NCBI RefSeq assembly: GCF_905147045.1
Contig: NC_065889.1
Location: forward strand, 11,041,001 to 11,105,000
Reading direction: 5' to 3'
Source of the DNA: Nymphalis io
Taxonomy: Eukaryota > Arthropoda > Insecta > Lepidoptera > Nymphalidae
DNA: 64,000 nucleotides
Shown: piece by piece, positions 52,801 to 63,425 of the stretch
Layout of the letters: every line of letters begins with the position of its first letter
Numbering within the stretch: position 1 is the stretch's first letter
Notes under the pieces: generated by a model
Seen by the model: the letters and a program-made list of their open reading frames with translations, nothing else
What the model was told of the DNA's origin: nothing
Databases searched by the model: none
Position numbers and translations under genes: made by a program

Positions 52801-53711
52801 AAGCTATTAAAAAAGTAGTAAGATTATTTTAAATCAAAAACCAAATCATCGTCGTAAAATAAAGATAAAATCAAATAGCCTGGTATTGAGTTATACGGTG
52901 TGAAAACTTCTCAATATAAGCCTTGACCTTCGTAACTCACAGGAGAATTATTCAATTTGTCTTATCCATAATCGACTGCCTATATTGCGAGGGTCGAATT
53001 TATCTCTGCTTGAAGCAAGTTTATTGGAAAGGAACACCGGTCTTTTCTAATCTCATAATTTAACAATAATAACTAATAATATACACCGAAGAAATTTCCT
53101 TTCAGGAAAAAACAAGAACATCAATCAGCTCTCGTATCATAAACCTAATATGACTAAACCATAAAATAATCATGAATTTTATGAATATTTTAAACGATTA
53201 TGTTATTTCGAATTATATTTAGATTAAACAATTATATCGACTTGAAATATTCGTCTGCATGTAAGTTCAGAAACTTTAAAATAATACAAATTTTTTTACA
53301 ATAATTATTTTTAGTGTCGGTGTTAATATCTATCTATAGATTCGCCTTGCTTAACTTTTTCTTACTTTTTAAAATCTTTATAACAATCTGTAACGGATTT
53401 AAAATTTTATGGACAGGTTATCTTACAAAAAAAACTTAAATTTTTCCCGTAGCGTTATTTTTTGAAGATAAGTTTGAGTAACCTTTCAATTTCGACAGTA
53501 TCCACTTTCCACCCGATGAATAATAATGATCCTTATCAGTATCGCAATCCACTGCTGAGCATAAGTAACTCACTAGGTATACCAAAGCTCCCGGTTCTCC
53601 GCCTCTTGGATAATATATAAATAATCGCCATTTGGATAATATATGAATAAAGAATCAATACAATTAAAAAAAATATATACATAGGCCTTTTACGATGATT
53701 TTTACTCCAGC
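49861..53711. other. Intergenic, AT-rich, almost nothing recognised
   Basis: No coding wording on either strand. A strongly decayed reversed A-like trace may exist at 50700-50765 (GAATTATTCGTATTGACAAA, TTAAGCACATGAAA). Confidence 0.45.
50758..50800. repeat. Perfect inverted repeat, 20-bp arms, 3-base spacer
   Basis: AAATTTAACCAATGTGTTAT, AAG, then its exact reverse complement. Confidence 0.97.
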
Positions 53712-54021
53712 CGTAACCGTAACAGCCTGTGAATGTCCCACTGCTGGGCTAAAGGCCTCCTCTCCTCTTTTTGAGGAGAAGGTTTGGAGCTTATTCCACC
53801 ACGCTGCTCCAATGCGGGTTGGTGGAATACACATGTGGCAGAGTTTCAGTGAAATTAGACACATGCAGGTTTCCTCACGATGTTTTCCTTCACCGTAAAG
53901 CACGAGATGAATTATAATCACAAATTAAGCACATGAAAATTCAGTGGTGCTTGCCCGGGTTTGAACCCACGATCATTGGTTAAGATTCACATGTTCTTAC
54001 CACTGGGCCATCTCGGCTCCA
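53712..54021 (-). mobile_element. Family A tRNA-headed SINE, full length, 11-bp target duplication
   Basis: TTTACTCCAGC at 53701-53711 recurs at 54022-54032. The reverse copy runs from AACAGCCTGTGAATGTCCCA to ACTGGGCCATCTCGGC. Confidence 0.93.
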
Positions 54022-54522
54022 TTTACTCCAGCATCAAGCAAATTTTGGAAGTGAAATATGAAGTGAAGTTTGAAATTGTTCTTGTAGTATTAGATTATAA
54101 AAAATCTTTATCCAAATGAACCTAACAGACCTTAATTGATATTTAAATATATATATATCAACTATTGTTTATCAATTTATAAAATAATAATTACGCTAAC
54201 ATATAACAATAACTTCACCTTCAACAAATCAAATAATTGCATAAATCAAATAACATAGATATAACAGCTAATTTGATGAATTTTATTTTTAAGGAGCTTA
54301 TATTTAAAAAATAAATAAAATAATCCATCAAATATTCTATAATAAGAATTGTTTTTTATATTCGCTGATTTTCAACATTACTTTTACCTCCAATCGTTAA
54401 CAAGTTTACCCCTCCATTTTATCACATTCTGATACGTCATTCGGGTATAGTGGGACACATAAGACGAAAGTTATTTCCCAACATATTTCCCAAAAAAATG
54501 TATGGAGACAGAAGATATATAT
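54022..54522. other. Intergenic, nothing recognised
   Basis: No supported feature. Confidence 0.4.
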
Positions 54523-54797
54523 AGACTGCCTCGTTTTTCTAGTGACCTAAGGTATAAGAAAGCAGATCCAGAGGTCTTGGGGTCAAACCCCGGGTGGACC
54601 ATTAAAGAGTTATTGGGTTTTTTCTGTATAGAAATTTTCAGAGGAAGGTCGTATTGCCGTCCCATCGGATTATAAGAGGAAGGAAATAGAGGGTGTGCCT
54701 GTGTTTGCGCACATACTTATACAATGTAAAATGTATACCACGCAGTTGGCTAGTCTTTTAAGTACTGACCTTAGCCTAAATCGATTAGAAGGCCATT
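54523..54797 (+). mobile_element. Family C SINE, antisense at the 3' end of the gustatory receptor gene
   Basis: GACTGCCTCGTTTTTCTAGT head, GGGGTCAAACCCCGGGTGGA B box region, TCCCATCGGATTATAAGAGG, then CTAAATCGATTAGAAGGCC. Lies about 40 bases beyond the receptor stop codon and probably within its 3' UTR. Confidence 0.85.
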
Positions 54798-54835
54798 AGA
54801 TATAGAGAGAGACCATTTCAGTTATCACATATATT

Positions 54836-54889
54836 TTAATTATCATATTGTAGTAAAATTAATTCATATTTTACTATGACAGCTGCGAC
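54836..54889 (-). CDS. Gustatory receptor last exon: TM7 end and stop
   Basis: Fifty-four bases after acceptor TTTCCAG encode VAAVIVKYELILLQYDN and TAA. The position and spacing match the Gr C-terminal signature TYhhhhhQF, but Lys replaces Thr and Tyr replaces Phe. A family-C SINE copy starts about 40 bases downstream in the transcript direction. Confidence 0.88.
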   Translation of the reverse strand, partial: VAAVIVKYELILLQYDN

Positions 54890-57800
54890 CTGGAAACAAA
54901 AAGACACATAATGACATTTTTTAGTTTTGCACACTTAAATACAATAGCAAAATAATCGCAATAAAACAAACAAGGAAAGAATTTTCAAAAAGCAATAATA
55001 GTGTTTCTATGTTTCGTTTGTAATGTAAAACATTATTATAGACAAGTATGATTGCATTTAATAATCGAGAGCAAATATACAAATAAATATTACCTGTAAA
55101 AGTTTTTGTCGATCCAAATAGAAATATCCCATTCCGCTTAAGACTATAACGTCATGATTCAATTGATCTTTCAGCCGTTTGATCTGAAATGTATTGTAGC
55201 GATGATCAATCATAGAGATATGTATTTACATTTGATAAAGGGGCAGCCAAGGGGAATTTGTTAGAGATTAAATTTAAATATATGTATATATGTATGAGAA
55301 TTAACTTAGGAAATATGATGTTATGTATCTTGTGCCTGTAGTTACACTGGCTTACTCATCATTCAAGCCGTAACACAACAATAATAAGTATTGCTATTTG
55401 GCGGTAGAATATGCGATGAGTGGGTGGTACCAAGACTTGCTGGCACAAAGCCCTGCCACCTAGCAGTTTCCTCTTGAGAAAAAGGTCTGTAACTTATTCC
55501 ACAACGCTGTTCATTACCATTACATAAACCTGAATATGTGCACGTTGTTAAACTTGAACGTGTGCATTCAGGTTTAACAACGTTTCACCGTCAGGTACTA
55601 TATGATATAAAGATACAAATAATGCACATGAAACTCAATACTTGACTGGGTTTGAAAACACAATCTTCGATTCTGTTCTTCAATTCTAGCTGTTGATGTT
55701 TTGTATTGTAAGCAGTTTTCTACCTCTATATTATAGGCGGAACTGGGACAAGAATGCAAATAGGGCAAGGCCCGCTTCGAATGCAAACTAATATCTGCAG
55801 CGGAGAGCACAACACTGGACGCACGTAAGATAAGCCAACCCAAGGAGAAGAAGTAGTATACTTTGTTGATCAATGTTCCGTCTATACGTCTGTAAGAATA
55901 GAAATTAAATGATTAATAAGTGTTTCAATTGAAAAAGAACAGCGGTAGTGAAGTTCCACGCATATAGACTTTTTTTTGTTTTTATTTGTAGTGTTACGAC
56001 GGGATGGGCCGGTTGGCGTGGTTGGTAGATACTTTCCTTTCATGCTAAAGGTTGTGGGTTCGATTCCCACCCATTTGTGTGCATGAACATGTCTGTTTGT
56101 CCTGAGTCTGGGTGTAATTACACCCATACTCAGGACAAACAGTCTATATAAGTATTTATTTACAAAAAAAGAAAAATAGTATATGTAGTATATCAGTTGT
56201 CTGGTTTCCATAGTACAAGCTCTGCTTAGTTTGGGGTGCCGTGCCGTGTGTGAATAATATCCCAATATATTATTATTATTATGTTATTTTGAATTTTTAA
56301 GAGAACATGTCCGTCAATTCTCGTGGCTTTAAGCATTATACTAAAATTTATATGGTAAAGTAAAAAATTTATATTGTAAAAATTTATATAGTACTAAAAT
56401 TTATATAGTAAAGCCGAGATGGCCTAGTGGTAAGAACGCGTGAATCTTAACCGATGATCGTGGGTTCAAACCCGGGCAAGCACCACTGAATTTTCATGTG
56501 CTTAATTTCTGTTTATAATTCATCTCGTGCTTAACGGTGAAGGAAAACATCGTGAGGAAACCTGCATGTGTCTAATTTCATTGAAATTCTGCCACATGTG
56601 TATTCTACCAACCCGCATTGGAGCAGCGTGGTGGAATAAGCTCCAAACCTTCTCCTCAAAAGGGAGAGGAGGCCTTAGCCCAGCAGTGGGATATTAACAG
56701 GCTGTTACTCTTATATGGTTGTAACTTTATTTGTTATAGAATCATTGAGTACATTTTATAATGATATTTCGGATAGACTACACTTTGGAGACATACCTGA
56801 TGCCCAAAAACAGCTGCAAACAGATGAAATACAAGTTGTTAAGGTTGGAGAGAAACACCAGAGGTCCCAGGTCTTCGTCAATCTTTCGAACTAACGCTGC
56901 CTGTTGTACGTATGCTTGTCTGATCCTGCACCAGGTATTTGCTTGGAAACAATAATCATTTCCAAACTATAACAAAACATAATTATGTGAGTTATTTAAT
57001 ATAATCATCGAGGTTCAAACAATTAAGTCATATTTGCCAGTTATTTCGAGTTTTCTTGAAAGGAAGGTAGTGTATATGCATAATAACATAATTCATACTT
57101 GTTATAACCATGCGATTTAAGTTTCTCTAAAATATTTTATATAAAATAAGGTTATAATTTTAATAATTTTGGCGTGGTTGGTAGATACTTGCCTTTCACG
57201 CCGAAGGTTGTGGGTTCGATTCCCACCCAGAACAGACATTTGTGTGCATGCATATGTCTGTTTGTCCTGAGTTTGGATATAATTATCTATACAAGTTTGT
57301 ATTTACAAAAGAAAAGTAGTATATGTAGTATATCAGTTGTCTGGTTCCATAGTACAAGCTCTTCTTAGTTTGGGATCAGATGACCGTGTGTGAATACTGT
57401 CCCATGATATTAAAAATGAACAGATTATATAGTAGATAATATAAAGTAGAAGGAAAGAAAGATCGTACGTTTCAAATACAATTACAGAATAAAGCTATTG
57501 TTAATCAATCTTTGTGTAATAAGTCTTAGTACTCAAAATAAAGTTTTGCTGGATACACAAAATAATACTGCAATAATAGAAACTGCTCTTTTGACTTATA
57601 AATTTGGACCATCAATGCGATTCTAAGAGCTCAGCTTCTCACTAGTGAAATGTTGAAATTCGAGGTTTTTTAATGTCGACATTTACTTGTCTAATTACAA
57701 TTTATATGTCTATCGTTTAATCAATTAACACAGACGTTAATTATAATTAATAAAGTAAATGTCGAATATCAATTTCTGACTTTTCACGATCCTGTTATGT

Positions 57801-60072
57801 GGTAAGTTTGAATTTGTCCTTACAAAATAGCTCTTTAGTATTTTTGATTTATCATCGTTAATATATACCGTCTATACACCGTCATACATTATCTATCTCC
57901 AGCTTATACATATTTAGTGCACCATCATAGAATTAATCTCGATTGTCATGCATACTGCTCATGCCAAAATTGGGAGGTATTGCTATCTGACACCTGTCAC
58001 TTTAATTGAGCTCGAAGCAGCGAATCACATTAAAGCTGGTGAATATTATAGATATATCATAAGATGGTTCGACTTTGCGTCAATACTGATATAGCATAGG
58101 CTATCCCATTGGTGCAAATTACTACAACTTACATAAATCTTATAATGTCTATTGGATATAAGCTTCAGCTGTACCTTTTTTCCTTTCCCGGCACGTTTCT
58201 CGTATCTAATGACGTATTTCACGAAGGAATTCATTCTGTAGTACCGTGACGTTAATCCCATGCTTATCAGAATGATAATCAAATCTTGAAAATTCCAAAG
58301 GATAGTTGCTGATTTGCTCATAATAAATATTGGTATTGCCAGCCACAATGTATATTCATCTGAAAATTGTGTTATTATGTTTTAAGGTAATATTTAATTT
58401 TATTTTAATATTGATAAAATGTAAAATAATACATTACAACTTACATGTTTTCAATAAAAATCCGTGAGAAGATAAAATGTAACGTTCGAAGAATTCATCT
58501 GCAGGACAATCTAAGCCCGTAGCTGAGATTATACTGAAAGTATGTTCCGCTAAAATAATTTAAAGATTTAACAATTTATAGTACTTTACTAACTTCCGGC
58601 ATAGACAAACAATTTTAGAATTTTTTTTTTTTTGTTTTAGATGTCGTATTATCTTTAAAAAATATTTTTGCTTTAAAATAAATTAAAAAACAAATTTATA
58701 TTTTGTAGGCGCTTAATATAATAATAGAAAATATACATATTCTATTACATGTAAAATATTGCAGACAGGTAAGATAGCCCAGTACAAAGTGGAAATATTT
58801 GGCAGAACTTTATGTGCAAAACTAGCGCAAGTATATAACGCATTCAATGAATTATATTTAAAAATTACAAAAATAGTACATACTATTTTTTAACACCACC
58901 GTTATAATGGCAAAATCATTTGTTCCTTTTTGGTGACTAACTAATAATGAAATTTGCAGTACAAAATTAATTAAAGTCTTAGTTATTATAACGTTTTTTT
59001 TTATATTATTTCTAGGTTATATTCTAATGATTAATTCATTTGTAAAACTTGAGTGTTTGAAATCGATTAATATCTATCACTCAGTTAAAGTACACATTAA
59101 AGAAAGCTTTTTTTTAGATATCAATTTCATTTTACTTCTAATAAGAGGAAACGACAATAATTCTTAGTGAAAAATCATTGTTTGTATTCTTGTAAAAAAC
59201 TTACCGATAGCAAATAACGCCACAAACGTTATAACAATCATAACCCGTTTTCTTATAGTAGTGTCAGGAGGGAAATTAATTTCACCCGTCTCTGATCTGA
59301 GCCAATCAATAGAAAGAATTTTCCATTTTTTAACAAATCTCCATGATAGTATTAAAGATAATAATGCATTTCCATAAAATATTAAACCAGAAAGTCGCGC
59401 CATTACTTCTAAAAAAATATTTATAACTCGGTTAGTAATACACAACAAAATGAAAAAATATATATAAGATAAGTAAGATGTATAAGGTGTTTTTTTATAG
59501 AATAGGAAGGTGGACGAGCATATGGGCCACCTGATAGTAAGTGGTCACCAACGCCCTTAGACATTGGCATTGTAAGAAATGTCAACCATCGCTTACATAG
59601 CCAATGCGCCACCAACCCTGGGAAATAAGATTTTATGTCCCTGGTGCCTGTAATTACACTGGCTCACTCACCTTTTAAACCGGAACACAACAATATCAAG
59701 TACTGCTGTTTTGCGTTAGAATATCTGATGAGTGGGTGGTACCTACCCAGACGGGCTTGTACAAAGCTCTGCTACCAGTAAGGTGAATGATTTTTTATAT
59801 AGATACGATAATATTATAAGGACAACATACACACGCACGCATATTTTTATAAGTGTAACCTAAAGTAATCTGGAGTCCAACTAACGTCCACTTGAGTTGT
59901 TTGGCGCTGTTCCAGTGAGCAAGCGGACTAGTTTCCAAATAGCTGCAGCTTCTATAGCAGTCAGCATGGTCAAGGTGATCAGAGTCCAGTACAGGAAAAT
60001 GCTACCTCCATACGTCGGAATTCCAAACCAACGAGTCATCATGAAAATTGTAGTCATGGTTGGTAGAAATTT
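54836..60072 (-). CDS. Sugar-type gustatory receptor (Gr5a/Gr64 clade-like), N-terminal exon missing
   Basis: Seven-transmembrane insect gustatory receptor of the sugar-sensing group, a ligand-gated cation channel in taste neuron membranes by family knowledge. The model joins, in transcript order, 60072-59892, 59408-59205, 58549-58445, 58359-58175, 56966-56797, 55889-55724, 55183-55094 and 54889-54836; phases agree throughout and give about 384 residues to TAA at 54836-54838. Diagnostic strings are EHT in place of the usual EHxLS, ILSSHGF before a TM, TILWNFQDLIIILISMGL, WCRIRQAYVQQ, LVFLSNLNNLYFICLQLF, KRLKDQL and the C-terminal KYELILLQY. Relatives have about 430-470 residues, so some 40-80 N-terminal residues are missing; I could not find a first exon above 60072. 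Introns contain families A, B and D. The usual C-terminal TYhhhhhQF signature is altered. Confidence 0.88.
55094..55183 (-). CDS. Gustatory receptor exon: loop before TM7
   Basis: Ninety-base exon (30 codons, phase 0 on both sides), acceptor ATTTCAG, donor CAG|GTAATA. It encodes IKRLKDQLNHDVIVLSGMGY and FYLDRQKLLQ, equivalent to the RxxDQ...LxGxxFFxxxRxLLL block of the clade. Confidence 0.92.
55320..55465 (-). mobile_element. Family D retroposon, 5' half, in a receptor intron
   Basis: TTACACTGGCTTACTCATCA, CTATTTGGCGGTAGAATATG and AAAGCCCTGCCACC. Confidence 0.78.
55475..55680 (-). mobile_element. Family A SINE, decayed, with internal inverted repeats
   Basis: GGTCTGTAACTTATTCCACA, CGTTTCACCGTCAGGTACTA and GCACATGAAACTCAATACTT keep the A order. 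AACCTGAATATGTGCACGTT and its near reverse complement AACGTGTGCATTCAGGTT face each other at 55527-55575. Confidence 0.6.
55724..55889 (-). CDS. Gustatory receptor exon: TM6
   Basis: Acceptor TTCTTACAG and donor GAG|GTAGAA enclose 166 bases (1 + 55 codons). KVYYFFSLGWLILRASSVVL is the TM6 helix; ADISLHSKRAL follows, matching the loop after TM6 in sugar receptors. It continues in frame to the short KRLKDQL exon. Confidence 0.9.
56006..56285 (+). mobile_element. Family B SINE carrying an inverted insertion
   Basis: GGGCCGGTTGGCGTGGTTGG head, TTCGATTCCCACCC B box (then a 10-base deletion), and a (ATT)n end. The segment 56118-56142 is an inverted copy of 56093-56117 absent from sister copies. Confidence 0.92.
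56413..56709 (+). mobile_element. Family A tRNA-headed SINE, full length, in a receptor intron
   Basis: GCCGAGATGGCCTAGTGGTA to CAGGCTGTTACT. Nearly identical to 28622-28915, including the ATTAACAGG variant, so both are probably young. Confidence 0.93.
56797..56966 (-). CDS. Gustatory receptor exon: TM5 (NNLYFICLQL)
   Basis: Acceptor TTATAG and donor GTATGT enclose 170 bases (56 codons + 2). WCRIRQAYVQQAALVRKIDE is the usual amphipathic lead-in, followed by LVFLSNLNNLYFICLQLFLG, a hallmark of insect sugar receptors. The exact upstream edge (FGNDYCF...) rests on the acceptor and phase. Confidence 0.92.
57171..57415 (+). mobile_element. Family B SINE, missing the first ~9 bases
   Basis: Begins GGCGTGGTTGGTAGATACTT; GTGGGTTCGATTCCCACC B box; ends GTCCCATGATATT. 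In the receptor intron. Confidence 0.9.
57416..58174. other. Receptor intron, nothing recognised
   Basis: No supported feature. Confidence 0.4.
58175..58359 (-). CDS. Gustatory receptor exon: TM4 (WNFQDL)
   Basis: Acceptor TTTTCAG and donor GTACAG enclose 185 bases (2 + 61 codons). The peptide EYTLWLAIPIFIMSKSATIL leads into WNFQDLIIILISMGLTSRYY, matching the highly conserved TFxWNFMDLFI block of the sugar receptor clade. It ends in a basic cytoplasmic stretch, RAGKGKK. Confidence 0.93.
58445..58549 (-). CDS. Gustatory receptor exon: post-TM3 loop (EHT...SSHGF)
   Basis: Short exon of 105 bases (2 + 34 codons + 1) with acceptor ATTTTAG and donor GTAAGT. It encodes EHTFSIISATGLDCP and FFERYILSSHGFLLKT. 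Sugar receptors have a conserved EHxL...C....YFxxS block here. It is too short to show up as a long open frame and was found from splice phase and family wording. Confidence 0.88.
58550..59204. other. Receptor intron, nothing recognised
   Basis: AT-rich; no supported feature. Confidence 0.4.
59205..59408 (-). CDS. Gustatory receptor exon: TM2-TM3 region
   Basis: Acceptor TTTTTTTAG and donor GTAAGT enclose 204 bases (2 + 67 codons + 1). It contains two hydrophobic helices, SGLIFYGNALLSLIL and VMIVITFVALFAI, separated by a polar loop with WRFVKKWK and FPPDTTIRKR. The W..P....R spacing before TM3 matches sugar receptors. The split Ala codon leads into EHTFS of the next exon. Confidence 0.88.
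59490..59778 (-). mobile_element. Family D retroposon, full length, 7-bp target duplication
   Basis: TAAGGTG at 59483-59489 recurs at 59779-59785. The poly(A) side is TTTTTTTATAGAATAGGAAG; the other end is GCTCTGCTACCAG. This fixes the element at about 289 bp. Confidence 0.93.
59892..60072 (-). CDS. Gustatory receptor exon: TM1 region
   Basis: Acceptor TTCTAG precedes 60072. The frame reads KFLPTMTTIFMMTRWFGIPT, then a hydrophobic helix around LYWTLITLTML, ending in TGTAPNNS. The donor chosen is A|GTGGAC at 59891, which restores phase 1 for the next exon but is weak at +3 to +5. The frame stays open a few codons further to a TAG, so the exact 3' edge is uncertain. Confidence 0.75.
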
Positions 60073-60891
60073 CTAGAATGGTATAAATTTGGTTTTACCT
60101 TTACGATTTATAGAGCATATGACTAACTGACATAATTGTTTTATTAATAAATTAAAATCTGTAATTATAATTTCCATTTTATCCAGTACATCATTAATAG
60201 ATTTGATTTCGATTAATAATTATATACGTCTCCTAGTTGTCTTCGAATAAATATTGATTTGAAAATTAACTTTTCATCATGGCCCTTCGTAATTATTCGT
60301 TAAGTATTTATATAAAAATATTTTCCGATTATTATCATAAATATCTTTTTACATTTTTAATGAAGGGAAAATTTTCTAAGAAAAATACAAACATTAATTC
60401 TTACATCACGTTCAAGCTTCGCACTTTTAAAATGTTTTCCTTGTCCATTATAAATGACTCGAGCTTTCATTGTATCTAAAAAAAATTAAGCACAATTTAA
60501 AAAATCTGTTCATATTTATTTTACTACTTAAACAAATCATTTATGTATTTTATTCAGAAGCAATAAAGCTACTAAAAGCAACATATTCTGAATATTTTAA
60601 TTTTTTATTCCTCGGTACTATATTTGCACATAAAAATAAGCTTATATAAGTATGACGTGAGCTTAATAAAGATTATGATGACTTTTTCTCCGATGACACC
60701 CATAGTAGTTACAATCGTGAAGTGAGACTAGCCAACGGCACATGATATATTCTATTGCACGGTTATGTACGAAAACAAAAGTGCACTCTCAAAATTAAAG
60801 CATCCTCAATGCCTAGAAAATATTTAAGCGGCAAAAATAAATGATGCGTTTAAATCATATTAAGCACTTAATAATAAAATCCATTACTTGA
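60073..60891. other. Upstream of the located receptor exons, nothing recognised
   Basis: The first receptor exon might be here or further right; I checked for a start codon followed by a phase 0 donor with family wording and found none convincing. Confidence 0.4.
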
Positions 60892-61167
60892 TATGGCCCA
60901 GTGAAAAGAACGCGTGAATCTTAACTGATGATCGTGGGTTCAAGCCCGGGCAAGCACCACTGAATTTTCATGTGCTTAATTTGTGATTATAATTCATCTC
61001 GTGCTTTACGGTGAAGTTAAACATCGCGAGGAAACCTGCATATGTCTAATTTCACTGAAATTCTGCCACATGTGTATTCCACTAACTCGCATTGGAGCAG
61101 CGTGGTGGAATAAGCTCCAAACCTTCTCCAGCAGTGAGACATTCACAGGCTGTTACGGTTACGGTAT
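60892..61167 (+). mobile_element. Family A SINE
   Basis: GATATGGCCCAGTGAAAAGA, GTGGGTTCAAGCCCGGGC, and a 3' end with a deletion of the AAAAGGGAGAGGAGGCCTTA block, ending CACAGGCTGTTACGG. Confidence 0.88.
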
Positions 61168-62654
61168 ACGGTAACTTGATAACGCATACAACCTGCAATA
61201 GTAAGTTGACTCGTTCCTTTAGCACCCGTGACAAAGTACAGCATAATTATGAAACCGGTAAACTATCACTCATTATGGTAAAACAATGACAATTGCTGCT
61301 AAGGTTAAAAGACCTTCAAACCCAAAATCATTCAAATCACTATTATTATATCATATATCGAAATGTCAACAACTAAAAACTTCTTCCTGACATAATCATC
61401 GAATTAATCTGTGCCATAAATAAAACTATGGATAAAAAAATGAGAGATCAATTCTCTAAATAAAACTAAATTTAGGTACCAATGATATTTGAAACTCAAT
61501 TCCGAATGACGTTTCTTATTTAAATAATATGCAATAATTCATACTCACCATGATAAGAGAACAAATGCATATAAAATATTAGCTATGATTAAACACAACA
61601 ATGTTTCATTAAAATGAATATAAGATCGATAAATATTTTATGGCTTTAATGTTGTAAATTAATGATCGCTTTTACTATGAAAATTATAGACTAACTCTGT
61701 TATTTACTAGCATTTCTTGTTTCCATTACTCTGTTATAATTTAATTAATTATACACATGAAAGTTTTGTTGTTTTTTATTAAATATTAATAAATATTTTG
61801 AAATAGTACTTTGAAATACTTGTAATTTACTAAACGTTAGTTTTATTCTTTGAATTCTATCGCGTTTTAGCCTCGTCTAGAATAATAAATACATAATTTT
61901 GTCTGTCTATCGTACTTTCAGTTACACTGAATCAATTTTGATAAAATGTGATATATGTTTAGCTACAATAGAAGCATAATGGTTAATTTATTTAAAAAAT
62001 AATTCTTTGATGTTGTATTGATGATGATGATCATAGGAGTCGAAATAGCTGTTGAATCTTAAGCGAAAATTGTTTGCTTAAATCCGGTCAATCACTTTTG
62101 TACTTTCATGGGCCTAATTTGGTAGAAAAGGTCTTTTACGCAGTAATAAGATTTACTTGTTGTTACTTTGTTTTTTTTTTATTATTTAAATTGATCCCAC
62201 AATCCTGATCTATATTGATATATAGAGTCGTGATTCGACATATTATATTTACTTTATAGTGCATATTTTTATTATATCCATTTGTAGTGTATGAGTAAAT
62301 ACAATCCATTTTTATTTTTTATTTTATAGTTATTTTATAATGGAATATTAAAAATTTTACACGAGTGAAGTCGATTGTGAATTCTAGTCAAATTGATAAA
62401 TCTTTGATAGCATTACTCACAAAATAATTGATGACTTAAAATGTAATTTCTTTGTAAAATATAAATCACGTGTTGAAATGTTCATTGTATTTTATGAAAC
62501 CGAAGTTTTTTTTTAAAGTAGCTTTTATGCGAGGAGCCTTGTTAGGTTTTCATCTATCATCAGTCAGCACGTGACTTCGTGTCAAACCATGTTCGGTGTT
62601 CGTTTTTTTTTATCTGATTTTGTCACGAAACCTCCACATAGACTATATCTTAGT
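61168..62654. other. Intergenic, nothing recognised
   Basis: No supported feature. A - strand hydrophobic stretch ending at a GTGAGT near 61551 is listed under rejected items. Confidence 0.4.
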
Positions 62655-62790
62655 GAACCAAGATGGCCCAGTTGTTAGAATACGTAGATTTTAACTGAGG
62701 GTAGTCGGTTCACATCCAGGCACACACAATTTTTATATGCTTAATAAGCTTATAGTTCATTTTATGCTTGACGGTAAATAAAACATTGTG
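62655..62790 (+). mobile_element. Family A SINE, decayed head
   Basis: GAACCAAGATGGCCCAGTTG, GTCGGTTCACATCCAGGC and TATGCTTGACGGTAAATAAA. Confidence 0.7.
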
Positions 62791-62832
62791 TTAGATGAAA
62801 TTATTTCATTTATACATTGCAGCATTTTTTTT

Positions 62833-63105
62833 ACCTTTAATAGGCCAGCGTTGATCGTTGTTTTGCCTGATGTTAAGCATCGACACGGTCTAGGATGTAG
62901 CACGCTTGCCTAGAAAAAACCTGTTCACTCTGGATTTGAAGACACCAGCGTTGTACCGTTCAGGAAATACAGACTCAGACAATGCATTCCACAGTTTCGC
63001 AATGCGAATGATGAATGCAGGTTCAAAGCGGTTCTTACGTAGGCGGGGAATTTTTACTGTGGCGCTTTGGTCGCGTTTGCTTGGCCGTTCGATAGTAAAA
63101 GCCTC
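62833..63105 (-). mobile_element. LINE-2 non-LTR retrotransposon, 3' end, 5'-truncated
   Basis: Closely matches 19972-20245: AATAGGCCAGCGTTGATCGT, CTAGGATGTAGCACGCTTGC and TTTGGTCGCGTTTGCTTGGC. The poly(T) at 62829-62834 is its tail side. Confidence 0.9.
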
Positions 63106-63149
63106 GTAAAATTGATATTTAGTAGCTGCTACTTTACTTATAATGTCTT

Positions 63150-63425
63150 TAACTTGGTGGTAGGGCTTTATGCAAGCCCGTCTTGGTAGGTTTTTTCATC
63201 ACAAATTCAACCGCCAAACAGTAAACCATAGTATTGTTGTGTTCCCGTTGAAAGGGTGAGTGAGTCAGTGTAACTAGAGGCACATTTTAGTTCCCAAGGT
63301 TAGTGGCGCATTGGTAATGTAAGGAATGGTTAATATTTCCTTCGGTGCCAATGTCAAGAGGCGGTGATGACCAGTTGTTATCAGGTCGCCCATCTGACCA
63401 TCCACCTACCTATATTATAATGAAA
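63150..63425 (+). mobile_element. Family D retroposon
   Basis: TTGGTGGTAGGGCTTTATGC to CACCTACCTATATTATAATG, with some decay. Confidence 0.82.

Noticed and set aside
53664..53921. Open frames starting MIIIHLVLYGEGKHREETC at several loci (53664, 60983, 28718)
   Set aside because: They are translations of family A SINE copies, not a protein family.
55598..56265. A 127-codon - strand frame next to the TM6 exon
   Set aside because: It reads antisense through a family B SINE (VGIEPTTF wording is the reverse of the SINE head).
60590..60680. Short - strand frame starting MGVIGEKVIII as the receptor's first exon
   Set aside because: No phase 0 donor and no family wording.
61545..61615. Hydrophobic - strand stretch (NETLLCLIIANILYAFVLLS) followed by GTGAGT, a possible receptor exon
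   Set aside because: No start codon in frame, an upstream stop close by, and the phase does not fit the gustatory receptor's first located exon.
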